64,000 bases of DNA from Medicago truncatula (lineage: Eukaryota > Streptophyta > Magnoliopsida > Fabales > Fabaceae), in the NCBI RefSeq assembly GCF_003473485.1, contig NC_053049.1, positions 11,718,001 to 11,782,000 of the forward strand. Direction: 5' to 3'. Both the position numbers and the translations under genes were made by a program. Below the pieces are notes generated by a model. The model did not search any database. It was given only the letters and a program-made list of their open reading frames with translations, and was not told the DNA's origin. Shown one piece after another: positions 34,886 through 46,307 of this stretch (positions within the stretch are counted from its first letter, which is position 1; each line of letters opens with the position of its first letter).

Positions 34886-34984
34886 CCTGGCTCTGCGCCC
34901 TGTCGACCACCACATATGGAAGCTTAGACCAAAAGTCTCATTATGTGCCTTTAACCACAAAAAAGAATGTAATTTCACTTTCTC

Positions 34985-35960
34985 TAGCAGCTGGTGAGCG
35001 GTGATTTCCATGTTCTTAAAAAATTTGTTGTTGCGTTCGGTCCAGGTAATCTGATCATACCTGATCAGAAGGTGATTGTCGGTGCTTTAAATGTGGTGGT
35101 TTGAATGATGGCAGGATGCGTCAAGAATGCTTCTTGGAACGAGGGGTGTACCTGCAGGCACCCCGACGCTCAAGTCAGTAGAGATCAGATAGTGAGGGTT
35201 AAGAGGGAGAGATCGATTCTACCTTTCGGACTGCTGAGAGTCCCCTATATATAGAGGTGGAGGGTTGCAGAGCCGTTGTAATGGCACACCAGGCTCTGGC
35301 ATTTACGAAATCGTGGGAAGTGTAACCGCCAGAGAGATTATTGTGGGAACGTGCAGAGAGACGTTGTGGTTCGTTTGAACCGATCTTGCTTATTCCGTGC
35401 ACCCCCCCCCCCCCCCCCTCGCGGTGAAGGGGTGTGTCGCAAGTAATATTGTCAAACGTGGTATTTGGGCTTTGGATTGTATTGGGCCTAAGTAAATGGG
35501 CCAAAGATCCTTTTGGCCGGTCCAGAATAGTAGCCCCCAAGTCGTTGTTCTTGGTGAAGAGTGATGACTTAAGGGCGACCATGTTTTGCTGCTCGTAAAC
35601 GGTTAAAGAAGAGAGATTTGCTCTTGCGAGATCGAGCTGTTGAGACATGTGAGGACGCCTTGGATTTAGGAACCGTTCGTCTTGGATAGCTATAATACTT
35701 ATGAGAATTGGGCAAGCGTGTGTAGGGATGCGCTCGCTATTCCCTGAGCATTTTTGTTTCATAGCTAGACAGGTTAGACAGTTGAGTGATTTGTGTTCGG
35801 CAGGTGACCACTCAATTGTTTCTTGGTCGGATGGAAAAATTTCCTCGTCAGGAAGTTTGGTCGATTGTCATTCCACAATTAATACCCACGTCTTGAGGGA
35901 AAGATTGAGGAGACATGACCTTTGGTTTCTGAGTGACACGTGTAAAGGCTAGTATGGTAC
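34985..35960 (-). mobile_element. GC-rich LTR fragment, probably Ty3/gypsy
   Basis: This kilobase is clearly richer in G+C than its surroundings and has an 18-base C run (about 35402-35419). Motifs GTACCTGCAGGCACCCCGAC with GCTCAAGTCAGT, and AGTAGCCCCCAAGTCGTTG, are of a kind I know from long terminal repeats of plant Ty3/gypsy (Tat/Ogre-like) elements. CTATATATAG near 35250 could be the LTR TATA box; strand is uncertain. No TG/CA borders or TSD were identified and no gag-pol follows, so it may be a solo or truncated LTR. Open frames in it (for example 35199-35762) are byproducts of the base composition. Confidence 0.45.
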
Positions 35961-36101
35961 TCGAGTACCTAGCGTCTGAAGGCTGTTCTTGGTTTGTGTT
36001 TCCAACGTGTTATCAGTACTGTTATTTTTAATCAGGGCCCTTGGATGGATGATGAGGTTTGATCTAGACCGTGGGTTGGCCACTTTGAGTGGAGAGTTAT
36101 C

Positions 36102-36236
36102 CCCATGAACTTAACTCAGTTGTTAGGGATATTGCATATTACATGCAGGGGACTAGATATGAACCCTGAACACTTCACTTCTCCACAATTTAATTGTGTG
36201 AGTTCTAACCACTAGGCTACTTGACAAAAAAAAAAA
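36102..36236 (+). mobile_element. tRNA-derived SINE, copy 4, with A-tail
   Basis: CCCCATGAACTTAACTCAGT starts a tRNA-like head. The body ends ACCACTAGGCTACTTGAC followed by an A-run at 36226-36236. This is the most complete copy of the family, and the reverse complement of its 3' end is found at 16741. The tail gives its orientation. Confidence 0.6.
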
Positions 36237-37614
36237 TCAATTAAATTTAAGTAGAGAGATGCTATTCAGTACGGGATTTTGGCTACGAATTTTCACGGAA
36301 GGTTGTATCTTTTTGTTTTCCACGCGCTGCAAAAAATGTACACTTTTTTTTTTTTTTTTATTGAAAAAAAAACCTCCCACAACTAATTAACACACGCCCA
36401 AAAACTCCAATAGAAAACAGAGCTGTGTAGTGGTACAACAAGCAAACAGGCACACTAACCAAACAAGCTGCCTTCAATTTAACAGGAAGAAGAACTCGCA
36501 TCACAGTACCAACACCCTTTTCCCCTTTCCAATCGAATTTCCTCCCCCACCATCACACCTTCCTTCCTCACCATTCAACAATTTTAAACAGTGAAAATCC
36601 ATATGAAAATAAAAACAAAATAAAACATGTGTATAAGTAATTAAATTCTGCATTAGAAAAAATTGAATGTTTGCAAACTTTGTTGGATGTTTCAAACATC
36701 ATGTTTGGGGTAATAAGAGCCATTGGAGATCATTGAAAGGATTGGGGAAGAATGAGAAGTAGTGTGGGTTGAGAAAAAGGGTTATTTTATTAAAAAGGGA
36801 TAAGAATGAGAGCATTTACTTAACTGCTGGAGCTGGACAAAGAAGAGAGAGACCGGTTAGTTATATATTTTTAATTTTTTATTTTATTAGAAATGTTTAA
36901 GAACTGTAGAGGTTTTCACGCGTCCGTTGTTTTCCGTATTCAAAATTGCCGTACTACATATCATTTTCCATTTAAATAACATTGAGTGTGCATAGGATCC
37001 CTAACAAAAAAAAAGATAAAAAAATCTGCATAGGAATAAATCGTTTAGAAATTAGAATTCATTATTTTTTTACATATCGTATATCAAAACAATTAGTTCA
37101 CTTAATGAAATGATTTAGATAGTACACATGAAAATACTTTTAGATTTTTGTTTATATTGTTTACACCTAAAATAGTTATTTTATTAATCGATATCGGCCT
37201 ATATATGATTAAGGTTTAGGCGAGAGCCTCTCAGCCGTGGAAGAGTAGGTGATGATTAGGAATGTTGAGTGAGGAAAAGTTGATTCTTTCTCAAGTCTAT
37301 TGACTAAGTATGTGGGACTTAAGGATCTCAAAATGAGTCAGGGCTCAATAGGACTAGACAATAATGCTTGAAATTCATGTTTTATGTTATTTGCACCACT
37401 AATCGTAAATGAGAGAAAGCACATGCATGGAATAGTTAGGCCCCAAAGATCTTATCAATGAACCATGTTCTGAATAAGGAAAATAAGACTTCATACGCGC
37501 GCCCTCCAGGATGCCTCCTTTGTAATGAAAAATCAAATTGCTATGCTTTCATTGACTGAGTTAAAATTTTTAAAAATGAGGTTTTGGATTGATCAAAATT
37601 TGAAATGTCTTGTA
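36237..37614. other. Intergenic, no gene recognised
   Basis: Short repeats of the motif GCTACGAATTTTCACGG and a poly(T/A) block at 36345-36370 suggest small worn insertions. The 36480-36720 stretch has a C/A-rich plus strand resembling a leader, but no coding exon follows. Nothing else is supported. Confidence 0.35.
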
Positions 37615-38160
37615 TAGTGTACTGTTGTGAATTCGGACTCAAAATTACACCAATAAACTTAGATGTGTGGAGCAAAAGGAAAGTAGTAACCAAGATAAAA
37701 GTAACCTCAAGAAACAACAACAATACAAACCTAGATCTAATATAGGAATAGAGTGTAAAGCATAAAACCACAAACAAAGGATAAAGAGAGAAAAGAAATT
37801 ACAAACATATCAAGAAATGTTTACCCAATTAGGACCAACAATGACCTACTTTGAGGGAGAGATTGATCTCTTCAATCCACTATCAATGAGTTATTTACAA
37901 AGAGATATAAAAGGGTTTCAAGAAATTAGCTTCAACAAGCTCTCAAGGAACAAAACCTAATTTATATTATTTTCTCAATCTCTTCCAAAGAACAAAAGAC
38001 TCAATGATTTCACTCATCCAAGATGTTTACAAATGCTTCGGAACCCAAGAAAACCTCTCACCAAAGACACTCAACCCTAAAGTTACCTCATTTGATACCC
38101 TAAGTTTCTCTCTCTTGAAGCTCTACCTAAAACATAAAGAATGAAACCTTATATAGTGCA
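37615..38160. repeat. Decayed LTR-like dispersed repeat, copy 2
   Basis: It begins TGTTGTGAATTCGGACTCAA and runs in step with copy 1 at 26620, sharing ACTTTGAGGGAGAGA, GAGTTATTTACAAAGAGA and AAAAGGGTTTCAAGAAATTA. A third, weaker relative may start near 38331. Likely solo-LTR relics. Confidence 0.4.
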
Positions 38161-39016
38161 CATGTCCCAAGAAAATCGTGTAAGTATAGAGTGCTACCTA
38201 GGGGGTTAAGTTTAAGGACATTTTAATTATTTTCGAGAGATTAGGGTTCTTATATTTTTTCGGAATGTAATGGTGAACGTATGAAAAAAATGCAGGAAAA
38301 ATAAAGAGAGTAAGGAAGAGAAAAATACACGAGAAATTATTGTGGTTTCCCTTCTAATCTAAGGGTACATCCACGATGTGAAGGATTTTACTATGATTGA
38401 ATATTTGTTACAAGCAACATCACCCCAAGTCCCCCTAACAATATTTCTATACAAATCAAGATAACACTTCACTATCTTTACAACGATTACCACCAATAAT
38501 GATAAGATTCTTACACAATAATAATGAAGAAAATATGGTATGGTTGTTATCTTAATCAATATCACTTTAACACTTAGTGCTCAGAAACTTTTATTAAAGT
38601 TGAAAGTATGAATAAAGTTTCACAAACTATGAGTATGAAATTTTGAGAGATAAGTGATATTGAAAATTTTAATTGAGATTATGAAAGTTGTTGTTAAAAT
38701 GTATTGATCTCAATTTAATTTATAGAGGTTGAAGACATTGTTCATGAACCAAGACAATCTTTCAAAAAGGTTTTATATTGAAAGAAAACAAATATGAAAT
38801 GATATTGATCCAAATAACTCTTTATATATTGAAGGACAAATGTGACTACTCATTATATATTCAGGAACTAAAGTGACTATTACCCTAAATTTTAATAGTA
38901 AGGTTTATCAAATAACTCTTTATATGAAATCTCTATATAAGAGGGTCCAAATCCGTGTGTTGGTCATCAACCAAAAAAAATTAAAAATTTGTATGTTGCT
39001 AACTCTAGTTTTTTTT
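38161..39016. other. Intergenic, possible further LTR relic
   Basis: AT-rich with vague similarity of 38331-38480 to the preceding LTR-like repeats (GTGGTTTCCCTTCTAATCTA). No coding sequence. Confidence 0.3.
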
Positions 39017-39443
39017 AGGCTTAAATGCTCTTTTGGTCCCTTAACTATTTAATTGGTATCGCTTTGGTCCCTTAACTAAAAAAAAGATTGTTTGAGGATT
39101 TTGAGTTTTTCTTTAGTCTCGTTTTGGTCCCTTCTGTTAGGTTTCCGTTAGTTTTAATAAAAAACGTTAAGTGTGGACACGTGTCACCTTGTCATTGGCT
39201 TTGAGATTTTTTTTTTTACAAAAAAAAAATATTTTTTTTGTAAAAAAAAAAAAAAACTCAGAGCCAATGACAATGTGACACGTGTCCAGGAGTTAACTTT
39301 TTTTTAAAACCCTAACGGAAACCTAACAGAAGGGACCAAAACGAGACTAAAAAAAAACTTAAAATCCTCAAACAATCTTTTTTTTAGTTAAGGGACCAAA
39401 GCGATACCAATTGAATAGTTAAGGGACCAAAAGAGCATTTAAG
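39017..39443. mobile_element. Foldback MITE of the legume GGTCCC class
   Basis: Arms of about 200 bp: AGGCTTAAATGCTCTTTTGG at the left, inverted at 39420-39443. Matching internal words are GGTATCGCTTTGGTCCC, AACCTAACAGAAGGGACC, GACACGTGTC and the CATTGGCT/AGCCAATG pair. The loop is a short A/T run at 39210-39256. Flanks are T-runs on both sides, so the TSD is ambiguous. Nearly the whole element would fold into one long hairpin. Confidence 0.8.
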
Positions 39444-39805
39444 CTTTTTTTATCACTTGTTTAAAAGATAAAAAACTATTTGTGTGGGACTTTAAATTTT
39501 CAAATACTACCAGGACTCAATTAATAAAACCCTTCCCACATAATTCAATTTTTAAAACATAAATAAAGAAGAATGAAGTTGCCAACTCTGTTCTTTATTG
39601 ATGTAGCAATCTAAATTTACAAAATGTAGTTAAAGGATTCTTTACTTAACAAAAAAAATACTCTTCCAATTAAGAAATTTTTCAATTACACTTTAACATG
39701 CTTCATTTGTTCCAGTAAGACTGATTATTAATTAAAATGACATGCATGTTTGCTTGAGTGTATGTGTGTGTGTGTGAACTATATCTACATCTACAACAAA
39801 TGCCA

Positions 39806-42800
39806 CTATAACTCTTTATTCATTGCCCTTGTCTTCACTTGCCCTATTAAATTCTCCTTTTCCTGTAGAAATTGATGAAGAGTTTGAGTTGTATAAGGAG
39901 AAGGCATTGTGCATGGAGGAGTATCACTTGGTGAAATCACCATGCCCTCAACCATGAAATGTTTCCTTGCACCACGCAAAGAACATGCCATACTTTCAGA
40001 ACAAACCTCAACTGCTCCTTCTGGTATTTTTGGTTTGAATCTCAAAAGCTTAGCATAGCTATTTAATAGGTGAAACATGTAATCATAAACAAACTTCATC
40101 TTTAAGTTATCTATGATGTAGTTGGTTCCTCCTTCTCCAATTTTTTGTGCCTGCAATTAATATTGTTGAAATCAATTAGATCAAGTCTTGTTTACCTTGG
40201 TAAGCAAGAGAATTTAAATGTATTAGGAAAAAAAGATTAGAGAAAGTAATTAACTACTCCCTCCGTCCCAAATTGTATGTCATTTTAGAAAAAATATTTG
40301 TCCTAAATTGTATGTCGCTTTACAATACCAATGAAAAATTAATGTTACTTTTCCTATTATATCCTTCACTATTTATTACTTTATCTTATTTCAATTCCTT
40401 CATTTATCTTTCCCATATCATTTATTGAGGACAATTTTGTAAAATAACTCATAATATCTCTTTCCCACACAATATTAATTACATTTCTTAATATGTGTGA
40501 AATGCCCAAAACGTTATACAATTTGGGACGGAGGGAGTAGTAAATATTGGCTAGAATGTAATTGAGTCCAATTAAACTAAGGCTATGTTTGTGTATGTAG
40601 GAACAAAGTGAATGGTTCAACTTCATTGTGGAACAAAACTTTTTTTTTAAAATTCGGTATCCAATCTATGAACCAACTAATCCGAGTGGGCGGATCCCAC
40701 CGCCCACTTGTAGGAACCCCATTAAAATCCGTATGAACTTGCCCGCTGAAATTGGCATCAGGGGGAATCGAACCTGAAATCTTGAGAGAAGCAAACTCCA
40801 AGATCTCAAACCAACCACTAGGCCAACAATAAATTGGTTATTGTGGAACAAAACTATATTATCAGCTATAAATAATGTGCAACAAAACTAGCATATGTTT
40901 AACTTAACACAAATTTTTTCTCTTCTAAATATAGAAATCATTTAGTTGAAAATTGAGAAAGAAGATGATTACTTTGTCAAGGTGAGCATTCCCCCAATCC
41001 ACTGCAAACTTAATCTCTTCACACATGTTTTTGGCACTGATAGGCCAATAGTGCTGCAAAGGTATCAAGCTTCTTGTAAAGAAATCATAGTACTTAGGCT
41101 CTATGAACATAGTCATGGAGTCACATGCTATTATGTACTTTTCACTCACAGACCATGTTGCCCCTTCTGCATAAATCTTGTACCTTAACATAAAACATAA
41201 AACATGAAACATAAATTTCATAGTTTAACAAATAAAAATCTCATACATCAATACAACAAACTCAAAAATGAAATAAAAGATTCAAAGTTACATGGAGTAC
41301 TTAAAAAAGAATTTATTTGCATACCTATAGGTACATTGATTTTCCAATTTTGTGTCTTGGAAATTTTTCGATCTCTCCTTTTGCCATTGCTGAAAAGGAG
41401 CAAAAAAATATGAATATCGTCTTTGAAAAATTGATGCAATTTCTCTAAACAAAAGCGAGAGGCATAAGGTTATGTATTTACAATGTCATATATTCGAGCA
41501 TTCCAATCATGTTCTTCGGAGGCGTTACACTTTTCGAGTTCTTTTCTAATGGGAGATACTGCTGGATTTCCCTTCCAAAATGCATAAGGTGTTCTATCCT
41601 TCCATTTGACATTCTTGTTGCCTTCTTGTATATTGCGCAATGTTGTTTCCCATGGTCTTATGTGGAGCTCAGCCCTAACATGAAAAAAATGTAAACTATA
41701 ATTTTGTTTTCCTTTTATTTCACTTTAATTAGATGAAACAACAATGATATTAATCCTTGCATGATAGTTATGCTTCCATGCACAAATAATCATAAATCCA
41801 ATTAAAGGGAATAGAAGCTTTACCAACCCCAGAAGGTCCAATCAGGAAAAACAATGTCAAGTGTATCTTCATCTCCACAATAATGAAAAATAGGTGGAGG
41901 TGACACATTTTCTGGCCCTTGAAATTTTTTCTTGTCCACCACATTTTTATCACCACATTGAAACATTAGCTCCAAATCAGGTATTTTTCCAGGGTATAAC
42001 CTTAAAAGTTGTAAAATTCCCCATATTGTGAACACATCCCTTGTTTGATAAGATTTTGCAAATTTATCTATGTATGCTTTTCCATTCACAACCACAAGCC
42101 TAAAATGTGACATGTTTTTTCCACTTTCAACCATTTCTCTTGTGATTCCTGTTTTCTCCCATGGCTTAAGATCTTCATGGATCCATTTGAAGTAATTTGG
42201 ACATGATGAGGATGGTGAATCATCATTGAGATGGAATGTTGTTGGGTAGGAAAATGGACAAGTTGAGTTTGAGGTTTCATTGTTGCAATTTAGTGGGAAT
42301 TGAGGTTGTTGTTTAATGTTGTTTAAGACTTCTATTGTCTTGAAAATAGTAGTGCTTGTTACTTTGGACTGAAAAAACAAAAATTACATTGATTAGATTA
42401 ATCAATCTCAATGCATACATAGATTAAGTATACTTTTGAAAAAAATGTTGAACTTACAAAAGAATTGTTGAAAATTTAAAATTTAAGACTAGACTGAAAT
42501 GCCACACAACATGTGTTATTCCTTCGATCTATATATAGGTTGCCATAAGTCGCAAGCACGAAGAAATGTAACTAAAGAAATTGTAAATTTTGATGACAAT
42601 TTTTTTTTTTTTTTTTTTTTTTTTGTAAATTTAGAACCTCTTGTCCCTATCTTAGGGTTAGTCCAATCTCCACTCCCCACCGACCGTGAGATTTTTCAAT
42701 TTGATATCTGAGATACCCACCCTCTCACATTTCTCAATAATAATTCATCATTTCAATGGAGTAAAATGTAACATTAGTTTTTAACACCTTCACTCTCTCT

Positions 42801-43089
42801 TCATCAATATGTCACATACTAATGGGAGAATCATGACAATTGAGGGAAAGGAGACAAACCAACCAAGAAAAAGAATGTTAAAGATATGAATGAAGGGATA
42901 AAGTGAATAGAAACAAAAACAACCATGACCAAAGTATGTAACATCTATAACAAGTACACATTTTAAACACAAGAATCAATAGATATATGTTGTGAAATAT
43001 GAGAGACTTACAAGATCAATTTCCAAGATAAAAGAGCTTGCAACAAATATAACGAGGATGATAATGGAGAAGGAAATCCATCTCGTCAT
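39806..43089 (-). CDS. GT90/CAP10-domain glycosyltransferase (rumi/POGLUT-like)
   Basis: Six exons on the minus strand: 43089-43012, 42368-41824, 41674-41482, 41389-41325, 41183-40973 and 40150-39806. All junctions are GT-AG and phases agree, giving 478 residues. Exon 1 encodes a type II signal anchor (MTRWISFSIIILVIFVASSF). Exon 2 carries CPNYFKWIHEDLKPW and ends in FPDWTFWGW. Exon 3 has IRPWE, PYAFWKGNP and DWNAR. Exon 5 has WSVSEKYIIACDSM and ends in DWGNAHLDK. These are hallmark motifs of the DUF821/CAP10 family, whose animal relatives O-glucosylate proteins in the ER; the plant substrate is unknown. The C-terminus MNKEL resembles an ER-retrieval signal. TATATTTA near 43252 is a candidate TATA box. 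Introns carry a Stowaway and a SINE. No frameshift or lost motif is seen. Confidence 0.9.
40257..40537. mobile_element. Stowaway MITE in the last GT90 intron
   Basis: CTCCCTCCGTCCCAAATTGT at the left and ACAATTTGGGACGGAGGGAG at the right are perfect inverses over 20 bp, bordered by TA on each side (40255-40256, 40538-40539). It lies within the intron between exons 5 and 6 of the GT90 gene and away from its splice sites. Confidence 0.92.
40641..40839 (-). mobile_element. tRNA-derived SINE with 16 bp TSD in the same intron
   Basis: The 16 bp ATTGTGGAACAAAACT is repeated exactly at 40625-40640 and 40840-40855. On the minus strand the element has an A-box (GGCCTAGTGGTTGG), a good B-box (GGTTCGATTCC), a body with GGGCGGTGGGATCC and an A-rich tail next to the left TSD. 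This SINE differs from the other tRNA-like repeats in the window. The intact TSD shows a fairly recent insertion in the GT90 intron. Confidence 0.92.
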
Positions 43090-43249
43090 TATGTTCAATG
43101 TGACTCATAATAGCCTCAGTGAATTGAATATGCGAAAGGTTAGCCTTAGAATTCTACAAGCTAATGGTGTGCCAATTGCATGATGCAACTGTTTTTATTT
43201 GTTTCTTAGTTATTTGATTAATTAAAAATTACTATTGTCAAAGGAGACT

Positions 43250-43259
43250 AAATATAGAG
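43250..43259 (-). promoter_or_regulatory. Candidate TATA box of the GT90 gene
   Basis: The minus strand reads TCTATATTTAGTCTCC about 160 bases before the ATG at 43089. The very similar CATATATTTAGTCTTAAC lies upstream of the alternative first exon at 44884, supporting a shared promoter origin. Confidence 0.4.
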
Positions 43260-43289
43260 ACTCTCTTTATATTTTCACTATTATCCTAA

Positions 43290-44692
43290 CCACAATGGTA
43301 CTAATTACTATGAATTTTTTATGGTGATATCATGGAGGTTGATTTCCATACATATTATCTAAAAAGTTATTATTTCTAACACTAACATCTATTGAAATAA
43401 GTGATGAGAAGATAGATTTTTAATATATAGTTATAAAAACCTAAGGATGGAGAGGGGTTTGCGGGCTCAAATTCGCGTCAAAATATAACAAACGCTCGTC
43501 ATAGATTTATATTTGTTTTAGCTTATGCAAATACTCGACTCAAAAATAGATTCCGACCCTCTTTGTAACAAAAAAAAAGACTCGATTCAAATTACCTAGA
43601 ATTTGATTTAACTTTTAAATATCCATATTCTAAATAAAAAAGTATTATTTTAAAAACAACTTGGCTACCTTTTTATAAGCCAAATAATAATTGTCCTACG
43701 ACAAAAAGATTTCCTAGATCAAAAAATAATAATTGAGCTGAGTTGACCTAAAACACAAGATGTGCCAAGCACACATTCTAACTTCGGAAAATGCTTTCTT
43801 GTGCATAAGTATTTAGACACTAAATGTAGACATACATACATACTTGACAAAAAGTAGAGAGGGAAAATAATTAAATACTATTTATTTTTTAAAATATTTA
43901 CATAAAATATATTTTATGTGTGCCTAAGTCTTGTGTCTAAAAGATTGTGTCCAAACAAGTTTTTTTCACTAACTTCAATATAGTTAATCATAAACAATTT
44001 ATTTCGAACTCAATCATAACCAAATAATTTTTCATCAAAAACAAAATCATAACCAAATAATTTTAGAACTTCAATCATTTTTAAAATCTCATTTTTCAAA
44101 TACTCATCTGACACGTGTTAAATTATACATGAATTAATTATTTTTTTTAGGTGATGAATTAATTAGTTTGACTTGTTCAATATTTGATAAATTGATTTGT
44201 TTAATTAATAAACAAATTAAAGACCGAGTTTGCTTAAATGAGCCAAATTCAAGTCATACAAGTTCGATGTTAACTACATGTCGAAGTGACCTTAGTGCAC
44301 ATATAGTAGTCATAAAAAAAAAACTCGTATTCTGTAAATAAAAATAAAAATAAAAAAATAACAAAAAACTAGTGCATTATTGTGTGTTCTCACTCTAGTT
44401 TTAACTTTTTTTAATACATATTGTTCCGATTGAAGCAATCTTAATACTATTTTGTTTCAGTGTTAAATGTGTAAAAGAATTAGAATGAAAGATTTTATGT
44501 AGTAGTTTCTGCTAAACTAAAAAATTATTATGCTCTTTTAATCACTTCAATCATTCATACCAACATAACTCGATTGTTCAAACCAACAATTGAGTGTGTG
44601 AGAGAGACAAACAAAATTTGAGTTAGTACTTCCAAAAAAATCAGGAAGCAACTAACAAAGCATCAAAAGTTATATTATAAACTAAGAGAAAA
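43290..44692. other. Spacer between the two GT90 first exons
   Basis: AT-rich, with no sign of the other five GT90 exons or of a further gene on either strand. A poly(A/T) block near 44310-44360 is the only repeat-like feature. Confidence 0.45.
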
Positions 44693-44752
44693 TTAAATTG
44701 ATGAAAAAAGAGCATGATTAAGAAGATGATTAAGAGATAGCATATGACTTAC

Positions 44753-44884
44753 AAGGTCAATCCAATGGATGATGAAAGTGCTTAGAGCAAATAAAAGCAA
44801 AAAGATGAAGGAGAATAAGGCTGAAGTTGAAACCCATCTTTTATTTTTGTTGTATGCTTGATGAAAGCTTTGACTACTGGCCAT
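44753..44884 (-). CDS. Second, homologous first exon of the GT90 gene (alternative or orphan)
   Basis: ATG at 44884 opens 44 codons, MASSQSFHQAYNKNKRWVST then a hydrophobic anchor (LFSFIFLLLFALSTFIIHW) and IDL, followed directly by the donor GTAAGT. It ends in the same residues (IDL), same phase 0 and same donor as the exon at 43089-43012, and has the same RW.S start of the anchor, so the two are paralogous. Joined to exon 2 at 42368 it would give a 496-residue isoform with a longer cytosolic tail. No other exons follow before 43089. It is either an alternative first exon with its own promoter or the relic of a deleted tandem gene. Confidence 0.65.
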
Positions 44885-45759
44885 AGATAGAGATTAGAGA
44901 GTTCCACTTCTACCCCACCTTAATTATGTTGATTTATACATTGTTAAGACTAAATATATGCACCAACTACCTCAGATAATGGATCTTGACCATATTTTTA
45001 TTATATTAATCAAGGTTTTAAGCTTGCTTAAGAACGACTTGTGGAACGTGAAATAGTTTAATCATGTATATTATATGGTGCTTAGTTACATGCAATTTGG
45101 TTTTAAGAAAAATTAGGCTACGGCCTAAGTGGCAAATGGATGGCATTTTTTATTACAAATAAAAGGTTTGATTTTTTTTTTTTTTTTTGGTACATTTAAT
45201 TTGATGGGGTTCGAGTTTGTACTTGCAATTCTCCACTTTATGTAATAGTATGTGTCTTGCTACGAGTAAATACCAAAGTTCGTCTTTGAATTTGCAAGGA
45301 CCAATCAAATTCGTCTTCCAATTTATTGAAATGTCTATTTCGTCCCTGAATTTGTTAAATGTCAATCAAATTAGTCTCTCTGTTAAGTTGGCATGTTAAC
45401 GGTGCTGACGTGTATCGTTAATCACTCACAAGACTTGTCATGTCAGATGTCACACAAGAAAGGAGTAATTTGGCCGAAAGTGACAAAATTTTGAAGGACC
45501 AAATTGATTGATTTACATAAAATTTGAACTCACTTTTGCAGAAAAATGGTTGTTATACAACGGCTCTTTCTTCCCCAAATCTATAAAATTGGAACCCCAA
45601 TTTTACAATTTATCACCTAGAGTCCAAAATCCCCAAAATTTCTTCCATTAATTGATGACAACGTTCTTCCCCAATTCAAAAAACTTTAAAACCTTTTTTT
45701 TTTTTATTGAATTCGAATCCAAAAATCCACAAAATTTGTTCAAGCTTTGGTGTTCAGAA

Positions 45760-46307
45760 ATGATGGGTGGTGGGCGTATGGGTAAAATCAGCTATAATAG
45801 TCTGTCTTCATCTTCAAGCTCTATGCTTAATGGTGATGTGAGAGTACTTGAATGTTGGTGTCCCATAATTTGTGCTGTAAGAAAAGCCAACACTTTAAAA
45901 AACCCGGGAAGGTTTTTCTATGTCTGCCCTCTGCCAAAGTTTTGTTTAACAATGGTTATGTGATGTGTGAATGGTTTGTTTAAGTTCTACTGATTTTGAA
46001 TTTTCTTTGTACAAGATGATGGTGAAAATTGTGAATTTTTTGTCTGCGTCGATGAAGCAAAAGAACTAAGTTATTTTTAAAAAACATTGGACTTGGTGTT
46101 GGTCATAGAAGAAATGCAAGGTTGATGAAAAAGGTTCAGTCCATGGTTAAGTCTAAGGATAGTGGCAGTGAAGAGGTTTGAAGGACAAGGTTGATGGACA
46201 AAGTTGACTGTGTAGGAAGTGAGCTTAGGTTGATTAAGTATTTAATAGGAGTAATTTGTTTGTTTAAGTTGTTTAACATGCTACTGTATTGTGCTAATTC
46301 TGTGTAA
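45760..46307 (+). pseudogene. GRF-type zinc finger protein, probable pseudogene
   Basis: ATG at 45760 starts MMGGGRMGKISYN, then a serine run and the zf-GRF core: ECWCPIICAVRKANTLKNPG followed by RFFYVCPLPK. After a putative small intron, the end of the domain, DGENCEFFVCVDEAKEL, lies at about 46014-46068. A coiled-coil and hydrophobic tail (VGSELRLIKYLIGVICLFKL), typical of plant GRF proteins, ends at TAA 46305. GRF fingers bind nucleic acid in other proteins. The exon junction does not fit a clean GT-AG phase and stop codons fall before the tail (for example at 46180), so it is probably broken. The position inside inverted repeats suggests gene capture. Confidence 0.55.

Noticed and set aside
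35199..35762. 187-codon minus-strand ORF
   Set aside because: It lies in the G+C-rich LTR-like block, runs through the C/G homopolymer and has no recognisable domain; open by composition.
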